Made by a program: the position numbers and the translations under genes. A stretch of 64,000 bases of DNA from Turritopsis dohrnii (taxonomy: Eukaryota > Cnidaria > Hydrozoa > Anthoathecata > Oceaniidae): NCBI GenBank assembly GCA_027922465.2, contig BQMF02000116.1, positions 496,001-560,000 on the forward strand, given 5' to 3'. The notes under the pieces are model-generated. The model was given only the letters and a program-made list of their open reading frames with translations, did no database searches and was not told where the DNA came from. Shown here in pieces: positions 1-14,200 of the stretch (position 1 is its first letter; each line of letters begins with the position of its first letter).

Positions 1-570
1 TAAAAGTTAAAATTTTATTCGAAAATTTGTAGTCAATTAAAATATTCTGTGATTCGTTGTTTAAAACTATGTAAGTTCATATCTTGACGTATTAGTAAGG
101 GCAGTTCATTGTATGTTGTTACCCCCGTTGAACGGAAAGATGACTTCGCAACTTTCAACTTTACCACAGGAATCTTCAACTTTAAGCCATTGTTTCGTGT
201 ATATTTCTCATGTGTCTGCAGGACGAACAAATTTTCCACGTTTGGACAGAGTTCACCGAGCATACATTTCTTTACCAACATGACAGCATGCTTTTTCATT
301 TCATTCAGGATAGGAGTTTGCTTCTTAGTAGTTATTTTAGCAACTCTGTTGTCAAGCGATGATAGTTTGTTTACTTGGGTCTGTGTAAGGCTAAGGTTGG
401 TGATGCAGTTGTACAGCATGCCAGGTAGAATAATTGCTTTGTAGATCATGGTCAATGTTTCAACTGGAAGATAGTATTTCAGTGACGATAATAATGATAG
501 CTTTCCAGAAGTTTTCTTGTACAGCCTTTCGAAGTTACTGTGTAAACGAAACATGATTTTTCCGAATTCC
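1..570 (-). mobile_element. 3' end of a non-LTR retrotransposon (LINE), reverse-transcriptase C-terminal region
   Basis: A minus-strand reading frame (554 down to 33, 173 codons) reads like the region after the catalytic motif of LINE reverse transcriptases: a stretch with YKAIILPGMLYNC, then a basic block ending near NELPLLIRQDMNLHSFK, which is typical of the last part of CR1/Jockey-like ORF2. There is no YADD box, so the copy is 5'-truncated at about 570. Its 3' end runs to or past the left edge of the window. The family is not resolved. It lies outside any host gene and is presumably a dead copy. Confidence 0.7.
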
Positions 571-2825
571 GCTTATTTTTAGAGCTTTTAAATTTTTTCC
601 CAGAACTACGTTTTTTTCGACGAAATCAGATAAGTAGCTAGAAAAAGATAATTAGAAATTAGATAAGTAGAACATTTTTTCGATACCTTGAAAGTTCCAC
701 TGTGTACTTTATTGACTTATATAATTCTACTTATTTCTCAATATCTATTATTTCGAGCTATCTGTCTCAAACATTTTTTGGTCCCCTGGCATCGTTTTGT
801 TGGAACTTTTATTTATTTTAAAAAAAACAAGAAGAGTTTGAATTTCAATCTCATAATATTAATCTTTTCAATAAAGTGTTTGGCAGTTAAGAAAAACTAC
901 CGACACCTTCGCTCAGATTCCTAACTAATTTGATCTATTGTCTTGTTGCTTTTTGTAGTAAAGTCTACTTCATTTTTACCACGTTTTATACCGTATTTCT
1001 CCGCGCATAGAATTCTGTCACTGGTAAATGGTTTAGTAGTTTGTTTTTTCACCTTGCATGCTCATATCAGGTCATTACCGAACAGCAACCATACTTTTAA
1101 CCAGTTGTTTTTATAAAGATTTATTTTAATTTTACTCGAAGCCTGACAACGAAGGTATCAACAGCCCTTCGAAATATTGCTGAAAATTTAAAATGAATAG
1201 AGTATATTTCCGTAAAATGATGTACCTGAATTTATAATTGCAAAATTACTCTTCCGAAGATGACTCTGAAACAATACTAGAAGTTTCATAATTAAAGAAC
1301 AAAGTGAGGCTGAAATCTGAAACTGTGTTCTTAAAGCCAAGAACAAAATAAGAACAATTCAGGCTGAAAAAGGCTCAAAAAATAAGAACAGCCAGCCTCA
1401 GGTCAGATTTTACCGGTTCTTATAAAAAAAAGTGTGTATAAAGATTCGGTTCATCTTGTAACAAAAATATATGACGTGTTTTGAGGTAATGTACTTTTGC
1501 GTTCTGACAGTATGTCAGCAAGTATATTGCATATAAGCTGTGAATAGTTGTGAAAAATGGTCTAGTATCAGCTTTTTCTCGAGAACAGCAACTGAACTTT
1601 TTACTGATCTTTAACAATCCTTAAAAAAGACATTGTAATATACAAAAGAACTTGATTGCAATGGATTCCTGGCTTAAGATGGCGTGAATGGACAGGAAAA
1701 CTTCATTTTTTACAAGTGGGTTTCAATTATTTTAGATGTTTTTGTTAAATATCACACTTGCAAATCACCGCCATCCCCCAAGTTTACAATCTGGTAGCTT
1801 TATGGAATGACGTAACGAGAACTGTTCTGTTTCATGACTGTAACCTGGAGATATCATAAACATTGGTTTATTTAAACTCGCTTATGAGAGACGAAGAAAT
1901 TCTTCAGTCAGTAAGTTTGAAAGAAGAATGTTGTTGCTCGAATGTGGTTGACGAATAAGATGGTGTTGATCAAGATAGTATTGAGATCTATGAAGTGTTG
2001 TAACAAGTTAGATACTTGTGCATTTTCTATAAATATTCTATACATAAAGGTTTTATAACGAGAATTTATTTTGTCCGTTCCTGTCTTCTCACGTTATATA
2101 AAAATAATTCACAGAAAACAAAATGGCGGCTTTCTTTATACCCTTAACTACCTTATACATGGAACAGAATGCCTGGCGTTTCTACCATACCATCCCAAGT
2201 AAATATATGATAAGTATTGCGTAATATTTACTGTTCTAGATATTAGAATATGTTTATTCATAGTCACAAGAAAAAGATAGTCTGGAAGCTCTGCGGGCCG
2301 TTTCTGTATTTTCTATTGCATTGCCGTTTTCAAGTAGAAGTGTTGTTTGACGGCCGGCTCATCCTGCACAGAATATCAAAATGGCGCATAGTGAGAGAGT
2401 TTTCTTTGCTGGAGAAGAACTTGATGATCTGTTTTACCTTCTCGATGGAGGCTTTCTTGATGATGACATGGATTTGAATAATGAATGATTTGAATAATTT
2501 CTTGTGACTATGGTTTATTGGATTGCGCAAATATTTCCTTCATTTTATTTTCTGGTTTTTGACGAAGTTTGCAGGTTGCAAGGTCGATATTGAAGGCGAC
2601 ATCCACTCGCCTACAATCTTCATGTTATTTCGAAAAATTCTCCAATTTTACCAATTACTCCACCTTTGATAATCCAGATTATTAAGTCCAAAATGTTATA
2701 CAGGTTGTAATGATTGTAAATCACCGAACTTTTATATTTGGACAACGCCTATATATCTCGAGATACGCCCAATTTAATTGACTAAAGCTAGCATATTCTA
2801 TTTTACATTTTTTATATAGGTGTAA
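571..2825. other. Intergenic, no supported gene
   Basis: Short open frames occur on both strands, but none has recognisable domains, codon structure or convincing splice partners. An isolated TACCGTATTTC at about 990 resembles one terminus of the TA-flanked MITE found at 7268-7619, but no opposite terminus is visible nearby. I see nothing else to annotate. Confidence 0.5.
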
Positions 2826-2833
2826 TTGTATAG

Positions 2834-2861
2834 TGGCGGTGACGGTGACGGTGACGGTGGC
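2834..2861. repeat. Short (CGGTGA)n tandem repeat
   Basis: About four tandem copies of a six-base CGGTGA unit lie directly before the tRNA-like segment. Confidence 0.8.
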
Positions 2862-3110
2862 ATGAGGTTAAAGCGTAAGGTTCGGTGCGCAAGGTCTTGG
2901 GTTCGAACTCCGACTTATTTAATCAAAAAAATCAACCCGGTTTTTAACCCGCTTAACCGAGGGTCTCGGTTTACTGAGATCTCGGCTGAATCGTGACTTT
3001 CACTTAGAAATAAAAGTGCATTTATATGAGAAAAAATCATCCCGGAAAACCCAGATCTCAGCTGTGATGTACCAATCAGATTTGGAGCCACTTCAGTTTT
3101 GATGAAAAGC
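2862..3110 (+). repeat. tRNA-like, SINE-like interspersed repeat fragment
   Basis: GGTTCGAACTCC at about 2900-2911 resembles a pol III B box and T-loop, with a weakly paired stem on either side. No good A box is visible. It is followed by GAGATCTCGG-type inverted motifs (about 2975-3065). This looks like a tRNA-derived or MITE-like repeat rather than a functional tRNA gene. The boundaries are guesses. Confidence 0.35.
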
Positions 3111-3129
3111 CGCCACTTCATTGACAAAA

Positions 3130-4254
3130 TGCCTAAATTTCATGTCCGGACCTATATGGAGGCTAGTCGACAAATCACGGCCTCAGTTGTAATAGACCTT
3201 TCCCAAATGTTTAAACATATCGTGTCCATGCTTAATTATGAATTTTCGCCTTATCTCTTAAAGACGGTGTTTACACAGAAATTCGGGAAAAGTCGAACAT
3301 TTTGTTGATTTTAATCTCTTGACATCTGTGACGAAGAAATTGTGTCAGCAGTTTTCTTGTGAGAAAATCTCCACGAGACAGCCAATCATTTTTTTACTTT
3401 GTTTGAGCGCTTTGTTAATATCTTCACTATCTTCAAGATATTTTCCAAGCCATGTAAATCGGAATTTGAAATTGGAATTTTTGAATATCAGTTTTCCGGA
3501 ATATAAGACGGTAAATATTATAAAAAAAGTTCTGGTGAACTACTTTCAGTTGCTTTTCAACGCGAGCGCATTGCTCTTACTTGCCCGAAGGCCAATGTGC
3601 ATTGAGTCCATGGCTAATGGGCTGATGCGCTGCTTTTAAAGGGCATCGGAGTGGATTATCAAGATACGACATAACTGGACTCGAACAGATCATTAATTTA
3701 AGTAAATGTTGATTTAAACAGTTAAAAAAAAGTCTCACAAGTAATTAAAGTGTTTCGTGTGACAGATTCGTCAAAAGTATGATTTGGTTAGTGTTAATCT
3801 TTGACGAGCATGTCATTTCTTCTCCAGTTGAACTTCTGTGGCTATCATCACAACTTTGTAATTTGGATATATCCAAGGACGTGAGAAGAGCGACAGGAAA
3901 ATACAATATTGTTTTCGTCATTAACAAAGAAAAGTTTACAAATCCTTTCTATCTTGTTTCTCAACTATTTATGAGATTTCAGTTATCGAAAAATCGGAAA
4001 GTTTTGAAAGCTCTCCCATACAAAAAGAGAACAGTTACGAATGAAAATTTACTTGTCACATTACAAAAATATATCAATTAGAAAAAAATATTATGTATCA
4101 AAGGCAAAGCCACAAAAATTATAAAATGGAAAAAAACAATTTTAAAAATTTTTTCATATAAATGACATTTTAAAAGAATAATCTTAATGAGAAAATACTA
4201 GAAATTTGAAATGGAAAATATCATACATATTTACAATTTGAACAAATAAAATCC
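3130..4254. other. 3' flank and 3' UTR side of the fat gene
   Basis: This is the region downstream of the stop codon of the minus-strand Fat-like gene. A 100-codon plus-strand frame (3779-4081) lies antisense to the expected 3' UTR but has no recognisable domain. No AATAAA close to the stop was found on the minus strand, so the transcript end is not placed. Confidence 0.45.
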
Positions 4255-5239
4255 TTAGTCTTCTTCGGTTCGTTTTTGTAAATCCTTGAAAAGTTTTTTG
4301 ATTTCTCGTTCTAGCTTCCTGGTGTTCTCTGGATCCAGTGGATCAGTTTCCGTCGCGTCGTCTTCGTCATCGGAGTTCATGGACGTGACAGTATATCCGT
4401 CATCCAATTGATCATCATCAATGTCGGTGCCGCTGTCATAGTTGGTGCGCACATAGGGTTTAGTGTAAACCATATTAGCCTCGTTTTCGTGGAAATAAGG
4501 GTTATCATCCTCGTCCGACATAAGACTGTACCTGTTCTGAAACTCCCGTGATGTTAAGTCCGGAGGTAGTCGAGGCAAGGTAGATGGTGAATACGTTCCA
4601 GACCTCAGCGACTGTCTTGATAATCGAACTTGGTTAGGCAATTCTGGGAGTTCCGGGATGTCTGTTTCGCACTCAGAGTAACCCGGAATGGATGAACGTC
4701 TGCTGGCTGGTCTTTCGGGAATTTTCGGTATATCGACATAATCGAAGCCTTCTTCAGGATAGTATTGATCAGTCTTAGTAAGACCGATTCGGCTTCCCTC
4801 ACGTGACATTTTACTATTGATGACATCTTCAGGCACCTAAAAAAATAACCAAGCGCGTTATTACGGCCTTGATGACGTCACTATCACATGTTCATGACGT
4901 CACTACACATACCTCCGAATAATCCCAGTGGTAACGCAAATCATCATCGTCTAACATGTCACTATCGGCTAATCTATTCGCCAGCCGTAACTTCTGTTTT
5001 ATACAATCGTTTTGAGACGGAGAGCCGGAGAATGTCACCATGGGACACATGCCACCAGACGCTTGATCAGTACCGTCAAAATAGTTGGGCGGGGCAGGAA
5101 AGCCTCTTGGTGGGGGATTTGGAGGGTACATGTCTACCAACTCATACGTGTCCGACTGATAGCGATCCAAAGGATACTTCCTTTCTACGGAAGCGTTTCT
5201 TGAATTGTACATATCCGAACGTTTCTTTCTTCTCTTCTT
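4255..5239 (-). other. Cytoplasmic tail of the Fat-like protein
   Basis: About 302 residues, encoded by the end of exon 23 and by exon 24. Visible features are tyrosine- and proline-rich segments (YELVDMYPPNPPPRGFP, FDYVDIPKIPERP, SRRSS, DIPELPELP) that resemble conserved blocks in FAT-family tails, and a strongly acidic stretch (DEDDATETD). The C-terminus is KRTEED, a charged, probably helical end. It is not the TEV-like PDZ ligand of vertebrate FAT1, so C-terminal PDZ binding is not supported. Confidence 0.8.
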
Positions 5240-8200
5240 CACAAAACAAACCACCAAAATGCAAATAATGACCAGAAGTATAAACCCACCACCACCAGCT
5301 GCTATAATAACTGAAGGCAAGCCCTTCTCTTCTCGCGTCACAGCCGCAGCACATGTCTTGCCGATAGTTCCATCACTGCAATTGCAATAATATGAACCGT
5401 GGGTATTGACACAAATACCGGCACCGTTGATACAGGGCGTGTCAATCAAACACTCGTTGATATCTTGTTCACAGAAGGCACCAGTGTAGCCATCCTCACA
5501 CGAACATTCTCCACCGTCTTGTAGTTCAATACAAGACCCTCCATTTTGACATTGCATGTGTTTACAATATTCTCCGGCAGCGCACTGTTTGCCACGTTTA
5601 TTAACCGGCTGGCAATTGCATTTGTAATCGTTAAACAAATTGATGCATTTGGCACCATTGTAACACGGATTGGATTGACACGGATGTTCATTTACCTCGC
5701 AGTTAGTTCCTGTATATCCACTCAAACATTCACAAGTATATGCTGTGGATGATAGCGAAGTACACTTGCCACCGTTTAAACATGGTTTTTGTGCGCATGC
5801 CTTCAGAGGGATGTGACACTGAGCGCCAGTAAACCCATGCATGCAGTTACACTTGTACGATACCTTACCAGCTACCAGTTCGTAAGTACATGTACCATGG
5901 TTTTGACATGGCATATTTGCACAGGTGTAATCGGATGTGCATGAGGGACCTAAAGAAACAAGAAAGAACATCTATAAAGGATAGAACGTCTTCGCGTTGA
6001 ACCAAATGCTATGCATAAAGTCATAATGTTATGATCACTAAGATAAAAAAACAACTTCGATTCCTACGGCAGCCGAGTCAATATTTTAAAATGAGTGTCA
6101 ACTGACGGGTTTAAACACTGATCAACCTGAGGTTGCTACCGTGAATAAATATAAAAAGATATGGTACCAAAATGTCCTTTGACACAAACACATCTGTAGG
6201 ATGTGATCGTATTGATGCAGTCAGCAAATGAACCACAATGCTTGACGGCGCACATGTTGGAATCTTGACAACCGAACTTCACACGCCGTACGTCGACAGA
6301 CTGAATGAAATCATTTGAGCCACTGTAAGGCAGAATATTTCCACTTAACTTGATGCCCTTCATGCAACCCTTGAATCCAGAAAATGGAGATCCTAACAAC
6401 AAAACAAAATCGAATGAGACAGTAGAAAAACAGAAAGTTTGTGATAGCAAAAAAGTAGGTACAGCACTAACCATCCCTGGAGACACCAGCTCCGAAAACA
6501 ATCCCGTGTCCATTCACGTTGATGTTCGCACTGTCGCCAGGAGCACGACTGTCGTCCATTTTGCCGTCATCCAACGTTAGCGTGACGAAATTTTTGGAAC
6601 GTGTTATGATTATTTTATGCCAGTTACCGTCACTCACATACCTCTTCTTATTTCTCAACGAGCCAACGCCGCTACCGAAATCGAACCTCACATTGATGTA
6701 ACCAAATTCGATCTAAGTCAAAAAAATAAAAATTTAAAAATTATAGACGACGGTGATGACGACGACGAAACCCTATTCCAATAGTTAGCTGACTAAAACG
6801 ACGTTAGGAGAAATCCCGCTGCTATCATCGGGAAGAAAAATCTTTGAGATACACGAAAACTTACCTCCACGATGAAAAAATCTTTTCCAAATGCGTAAAA
6901 CAGAATGTTGCTTTCCATTTCGGTGCGGAAATGCATCGATAAGGAATTGAAAAACACGTCGAAATCTTCACGCAGCTGATAACTTACGTAAGATGTGCCA
7001 TCTAACATAATACTGCTACTATCAGCTGAAAGAGAAAGGTTTTAAGAAAGTTTAATACGAGAATTTCAGAACAACCGATCGAAAGTAGATTTTTTCGACT
7101 TACCCGTCTTGTCGCAGTAACGTCCGTCAACACATTCGCAATGATACTTTGTCGCAGACAAAACACATCTTTCGCCAAGTTTACATGGATTCGGAACGCA
7201 TGAATTTCTTGGATAGCATAACGGCCCTAAATGTTACAAGATAAGACAAGATATTATCTGAAAGATATACCGTATTTCCTCTTTCAAGCGCCCCCTTCTT
7301 TTAACGGATTAATTACTACTGGAATAATACTAGAAAAACAACAGGCAGAAATAGGCGTGGCCCTCCACTAAATATGATTGTTCAATGGATTCAAGCGTGA
7401 ACAGATCTTCCTCCACTAAATATGATTGTTCAATGGATTCAAGCGTGAACAGATCTTGATCGTGATATAATCAAGAAATAATACCGATGCTGTGTGCATT
7501 ATCAATAGCAAATGATTTTGATGTATGGATTTTCAAAACAATTTAATAACCGCCCCCTCTAATAAGCGCCCTCCTAAATTTCGAAAAAATTTAGGGCGGT
7601 TAACAGAGGAAATACGGTAGTTATCTAAACGCCATCAAGTGAAATACCTTCTGATCCATCTTCACAATAACATTTTTCTTCTTTCTTGAAATTCATATAA
7701 CCACTTGGCATGTGTAACGACACAATCTCATCTTCAGGAGTAAGACTGACTAAACATAGTTGCTTAGCAGGACATTGCATACGAGTACACTCGAGTGAAG
7801 GGATGCTTACTTCGATGTCGATGGTTTCAAAATCTTGCAAACCGTTCATTATATCAGTTTTTAAATTGGCACGCTCCATATAAATGTCCTAGAAATATTA
7901 GATTGACATATAAAAAACAGAACCAAACTCCAAATGACTTGTTGTGATTTACGTTTAAGATTTTCTATACATAACAACATATGAAGTAAACTAGCTAACA
8001 CCACATAACAGAAATGTCCTTATATTTACTTATTTAATTATGTACACCCAAGATTACCTCTGCGAATGAAACTGTGGAGGGCATAGAGCATCATTTTAGG
8101 GGCGTTTTGGTCTACTATTACAGGGCGGCCACATAATTTTTTAAAAAATTTTCCAGGATTTTTCCAGGACATTTCCAGGAAAATCAAAAACTATTCAAGG

Positions 8201-11200
8201 ATAACTTCACAGAATAGAAAATAAAAAAACAGCAAAAATAACTTTTGAACACAAAAAAAAGCACCATGGCAAAACACTCATTCATAAATCTAAAATTAAA
8301 TTATTAAAAATGTACATCACAGAGCATCAAAATTATTGAAATAAAAAAAGTGAGTCATTAGGTGACTGAAAGAAAAGAAACATCATCCGAACATCATCCG
8401 AACATCATCCGAACATCATCCGAACATACTCAGTAAATAACTTAAAAATAAGAAAAATTTGAAATTTCAAGGAAAAATGGGAAATTCGAGTCTGTTTCAA
8501 GAACTTTTCCAGGACAAAAAATCCATGACTTTTCCAGGAATTCAAGGACCTGTGGCCACCCTGTATTACAATTGCCAGTATGACTCGGTTCCAACCTCCT
8601 GCTCTAATATCAAGCATGAAATGAATGTATGAAACATGAAATGATTTTTTCAACGTTAAAGTAGGATTAAATTTTCTCATGAAATCATTATGTATTATTG
8701 TATGACGCATAAATGAATTTAAAAATGACCAGAACGAATGATGGGCGTAACGAGTAAAGGGCGCATTTAAACAATCCTGTACGCGTCATTACGCTCTTGT
8801 TGCATATAGAAATATTCAAATAAGAATGATGTGAAGTTACCTTATCAGTTGGGTTATGCACTGCAACAGCAATCATTATTTGAGATGACAACGTCGACCT
8901 TTTTTGACGAGCTGACAAGCCATAATAATCTTTCACTGACCATATGAAAACGTCATCGGGTTTTGTTGCCGTCAAACGCGCCAACACGACGATAAATTCG
9001 TGCATCTTATAGTCGATGAATTGTTTAGCATCCACACCACTTAAAATGATCGGCACGCTCTTAATCTTAACATCCTTATCAATCTCATTGACAACAATGT
9101 GAAATAAACGCGAGTCTGTGAATTTACCATCCGAAACTTCAATCGATAACGAGTAGGTGCCTTTAAATGGTTTCCCTTCAATTATGCCTGTCATTGGCTG
9201 AATGGAAAAATAAGTTTTGCGGTTGCCATTGGTAATTTTGAACTGGTGTACGTCGTTCTCGTCTTTATCAAAAATGTTCACCTTGCCCACTTTCGTCACG
9301 CCGTACGGCTTGGAAACGATGACGAAGAACATTTTCGGACCTTGTATTACTGGCTGATGGTAACTCTCCTCCACAATGATGATTTTGACACTTGAATCGC
9401 TGTACCGTTTCGGTGATCCTACACATAAAAAGAATGTTTTGCTTCACAGTAGCAAATGTAAAAAATGGTAGCAAACTCATATGCAAGTAACTCACCAGAA
9501 TCACTAACACGTATTGAAAGCTCATACAAAGCTTTCTCTGTGACCTTAAACAGTGTTTTTGATCGAAGGACACAAATCAAATCATTTTCGGTGACAACTT
9601 CAAACTTTTCGGCATCTCCAAGTAGTAATTCACAAGCGAATGGCGCAGCATTTGACGATGAATCCAGATCAGTAACGCCCAACTTTAACAGAGTTGAACC
9701 AGGCAGTTTACCTTCTTGTATAATAACACTGGCGTTAGTTTCGCTTAAAGTGGGCGCATTATCATTCAGATCGGTAATGTTAACCATTACAGGAACGTTT
9801 GCAGAAAGCTTAGGCGAGCTACTGTCTTCAGCAAGCACGTGAAATGAGTAGAACTGCCGACGCTCATAATCTATGGAGCCATTTACTGCAATCACGCCCG
9901 TGATTGGGTTGATGGCAAATGGCAGCAAACCTTGGTGTACTATCTGGTAAGTCAGTTGTGAATTTTCCATCGATCCATCCGTGTCAGTAGCGAATGCTTG
10001 CAAAACAAACGTACCAGGGCGTAGATTTTCATCAATTTGTTTGAAATAGGATTTCTTTAAGAAGGTGGGGGTGTGGTCGTTAACATCAATCACCTGGATT
10101 TCCACGTTTACCATTGATGACAATGAAGGAATCTTGGCGAACCAAGCTTTCACGTTAAACGAATACGTACTTTTATCTTCAAAATCTAATGACTGCATCA
10201 CCTTTATTGAAATAAAAAAAATGGAATGCACATTGATATTGATACGATAATTTACCATTTAAATTTCTTCATGTTGTAACAACAGAAATGATACTTACCA
10301 TCAACTTGCCTTCATTGGTGAGTTTGAAAATGCCAGATGGATCGTTAATGATTTTCGTTAACACAACTTCAGTTTTTAGGTTACTCATAGCATTTGCTTT
10401 TATCGTGCCAGCCAACGTTCCACGAGGACGGTTTTCTTTGATTGCAAATACATAACTCAACTTTTCAAATCGTGGAGGTGTATCCTTGACTGATAATACG
10501 ATTACTTGCAAGTTGACTGTACTAGAAAGTGACGGCTGACCAGAATCTGTCGCTTTCACCAGCATAGTATAATTTGAAATTCTGTTTTGGCGAATAAATG
10601 AGGGTTTATTCAAGGTGACAATTCCACGATCTCCAATTGCAAAGACATCATCAAAATTACGTAATAGCTGGTATGTTATCTTGCGATTTTCAAACGAATC
10701 GAGGTCGATAGCTTTCACCTAAACAATGTCACAAAATTATTGTATGCCGTGCAAAGAATACAAGATTCTCCAGAGAACTAATAATAAATAATAATAAATA
10801 ATAAGAATTTACCTGCGTGATAACAACAGACTTAGTGGCATTTTCTCGGACTGTGGCAATAAACAAGTTTTGTGAAAATGTCGGAGCGTTATCATTTATG
10901 TCTAACAAAGTCAAGAAGATGTCTGACATGCAAGAATGATCAGCTCTGTCTGCCACCACCACTTTGAATCTGTAATTCATGTTTGACTCAAAATCTAGGA
11001 GACCTGTTGTTACGAGAACACCTAAAAAAGTAAGAATTTTGAAAAAAATGGGCACAAAATTCTTTTATATAGGATGCTTCCCAGAACAATGTAACCTGAG
11101 TAGATGCTCTACCTTCAAAATACCTTCATAAGTTATGATGAACTGACTACCTCATGAAATCGTTGTTTGTGGAAAACAAGTCAACAGAAATGTGGACTAA

Positions 11201-14200
11201 CCTGTCTCTTGAACAACTTTAAATTTCCCAACTCCATCACCTTGTATAGCATAACTCAACACATCACCGACATCCTTATCTTCTGCTACTATCTTTGCTA
11301 AGGAGCTGCCAACAATAATGTTTTCTTTAGCACTGACATTGTAATATGAATGTGAGCAGTGTGGATAATTTTGGTTGTTATTGATACTTTGAATTTCTAC
11401 CTTCACACTGGTGGTGTGCACTCCATCGTATGCAAGTAATGTTACATTGTATGATTGCTGTGCCATAGGTTTCAGAAGCCTGATACAGCCAGATGCAATG
11501 TCAACAGCAAATTCATCATTCTTCATCGAGGAGCCTATAAAGTAGTTCAGGATACCACCAACATCTGCATCTTTTGCCTTCACGCAGCTGAAATGTTCTC
11601 CTGGTAGAGTGTCTTGTGGAACCGCAAATGAATAGTCCAGTTGGAGAAAATGTGGAGGAGAATCATTAATGTCCACTACATTTATTATCACTTTGGCAGT
11701 ATCAGATTTTTCATCTTCATCAAACACTTTCACTATCAGCTGATAAATTGATTGCTTCTCGTGATCAAGTTTCCGAATAACTCTGATCCATCCTGATGAC
11801 GAGTCGATTGAAAAGAAAGTTTGGTCAGATTCCAATGAATAGCGCAATTTATTACTTGGTTGGTCCTTATCAACCGAAATCACTTTCAAAATCCTTTTGT
11901 TCACTCGAATGTTTTCTGGTATTTGTATGTCATATTTCCGTGGTAAAAATTTTGGAGTGTTATCATTTATATTTTTAACTTGTATGTGTACAAAACACAT
12001 TGCCAGATATTCACCATCTACTGTGGTGGCTTGAACCATGAGTTTATGATAGGGAATAGTTTCATAGTCTAGCATTTTTATCAGTTTGATTTTACCACTT
12101 TTTGAGTTGATCTTAAAATAGTGGGAAGCCTTTGTGTAATCTAAGTTTCCATCTTTCAAGGAATACCTGACACTACCATTAAACCGATTCTGCAAGACCG
12201 CTACATTGACCAGTACTTTCTTCAAAGATGTGTTCTCAGGAACTTCGGCATGATAAGAGTCATTACTGAAACTAAATAATAAATCACTCCATCCTTTTAC
12301 AGAAATTTGCACTTCGGCAGAGAGGGATTCTCGAACAGGAAATCCATTATCAGTAGCTTTAACTGGGAATTGATACATGGCACCTTTCGGAGAACCAGCA
12401 AGGGATACCAAACCATTAAGTTTGTCGATGATTATTGGATTACCTTGACTCCTAAGAAGAAAAATTCATTCCATTACATTGGGAACTTAATAGTATCAGA
12501 GTTACTTTTGAACTTCCAAAAACTTACCCTATCTCCGTTGTGTAGGTTAATTCTGAGTTGCTACCTTCATCAGGATCATGAGCTATGACATGTAGAAGGG
12601 AATCGGCAGACATTTGAGAGGTCATAACATTACTATGATAATGTGAAAATTCGAAAATAGGAGTGTTATCATTGCTGTCAGTAACATTGATAAAGACAGT
12701 TGTCAGCGCAAATAAGCCACCATTGTCTGTAGCTCTTGCATTCACAAAATACATATCCTGCTTTTCTCTATCAAATAATTTGCCATTTGTATGTAGAATT
12801 CCATTTTCATCCAACATAAAGTATTCACCATCTGATTGTGCATCAATCTGATACGAAACATGGCCAAACATTCCTTGATCATTATCAACTGCCTTGAGAA
12901 CAGTGACCACTTCTCTTGTTAAACCAGACCCTTCCTTAACAGCAGCCCATAGTTTCTTCTTCATAACTGGTGCAAATCTGTTCTGTGCAGTGAATTGGAT
13001 ATCAACAATAGTGCTAACATGGTGTATTGCATCTGAAACATTCACATTTAATTTTAAGGCTTTTGAATGCTTTGGATGAGCAATAACGTACAAGCTGCCA
13101 CTTTGGTCGTCCATTGAAATTAATTCGTTCTTGCTGTTAAGACTGTAAGACAGCTTATCGTTGACATCTCGGTCCACAGCATGAACTTTACCAATAAATT
13201 GTTTATCAGACACGGAATAGGAATCAACAATGAATTCATAATGCTGATCAACAAATTCTGGAGGATTATCGTTGATGTCAATAACATGAACTGTCAGCGT
13301 GGTAAAACTACTTTGTCTTGGTACACCTTGATCAGTAACTATAACTGATAACTGATGATACGGTAAAGTTTCTGCATCCAATCCTGAACGCAGTGTAATC
13401 AAACCAGTTTGGGTGTCAATATCAAAATAGGCCAATTTACTGTTGGATTGTGAGATCAGTGAGTAACTTAATCTTGCGTTAGAGCCATGATCTCCATCAT
13501 TTGCAGAAAGTTTGATGATCAAGCTTCCTAAAAAAAACAAACAAATAACAACATCTATAAATTGCTCTGCCAACCCCTGTCTGTAAAACTAAAGAAAAAG
13601 CACTCACCAATTGGAGCATTTTCCAAGATGTTAACTGTATATGCAGATTGTTCAAACTTTGGTGTATGATTGTTGATATCAATTACTTGAATGTTGCATT
13701 CCGCCTCGGACCAAGAACCTGTCAGACTGTCAATAGCCTTAATAGTCAATGAGTAGGACGACTGCACAGAATAATCCAAATGGCCAGAGACGGTTAATTC
13801 GCCTAAAAAGTAATAAGAAAATATACCAAGGGCACGTTGTTGACACAAAATTAATCTTTGAAACAGAGAATACTACTATACAAATAACTAAAGTGTTATT
13901 CAGGCAACAAATTCTCACTCCAACTATCTTTTTAAGGGCTCAGCGTACGTTTCAAAAGTCATAATTTTTTTTTTTGCTGAGCCCTTAATTACTTTAGGAC
14001 CAATATCAAATGGCTGACTGTATTTGTCCCAATTTATTTAAAAAACAACAACAACAACAAAAAGTTGTAAACTAACCTGTTGTAAAGCCAACAGCAAATT
14101 GATCATAGACATCACCATGGGATATATAGTAATAAACTTGACGATTTTGACGGCCACGCGCTTTAATCTGCATAAGCTTTTGTCCAATTTGTGCATCTTC

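Larger units (their letters stand above)
5312..7888 (-). other. EGF-LamG-EGF membrane-proximal block of the Fat-like protein
   Basis: Exons 18-23. A cysteine-containing linker (ECTRMQC... CYCEDG) leads to EGF 1 (exon 19, CVPNPCKLGERC). A single laminin G domain follows, encoded by exons 20-22 and ending near GFKGCMKGI. Six EGF domains then follow: MCAVKHCGSFADC, CANMPCQNHGTC, CAQKPCLNGGKC, CQSNPCYNGAKC, CKHMQCQNGGSC and the DINEC-type calcium-binding CLIDTPC repeat. The domain order is that of FAT1-3. The EGF block mostly shares one large exon (5949-4913) with the membrane helix and the start of the tail. Confidence 0.9.

Noticed and set aside
109..444. Plus-strand frame over the first LINE
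   Set aside because: It is the shadow of the minus-strand reverse-transcriptase frame.
3779..4081. 100-residue plus-strand protein antisense to the fat 3' end
   Set aside because: No recognisable domain, no splice partners; it lies in the expected 3' UTR of fat.
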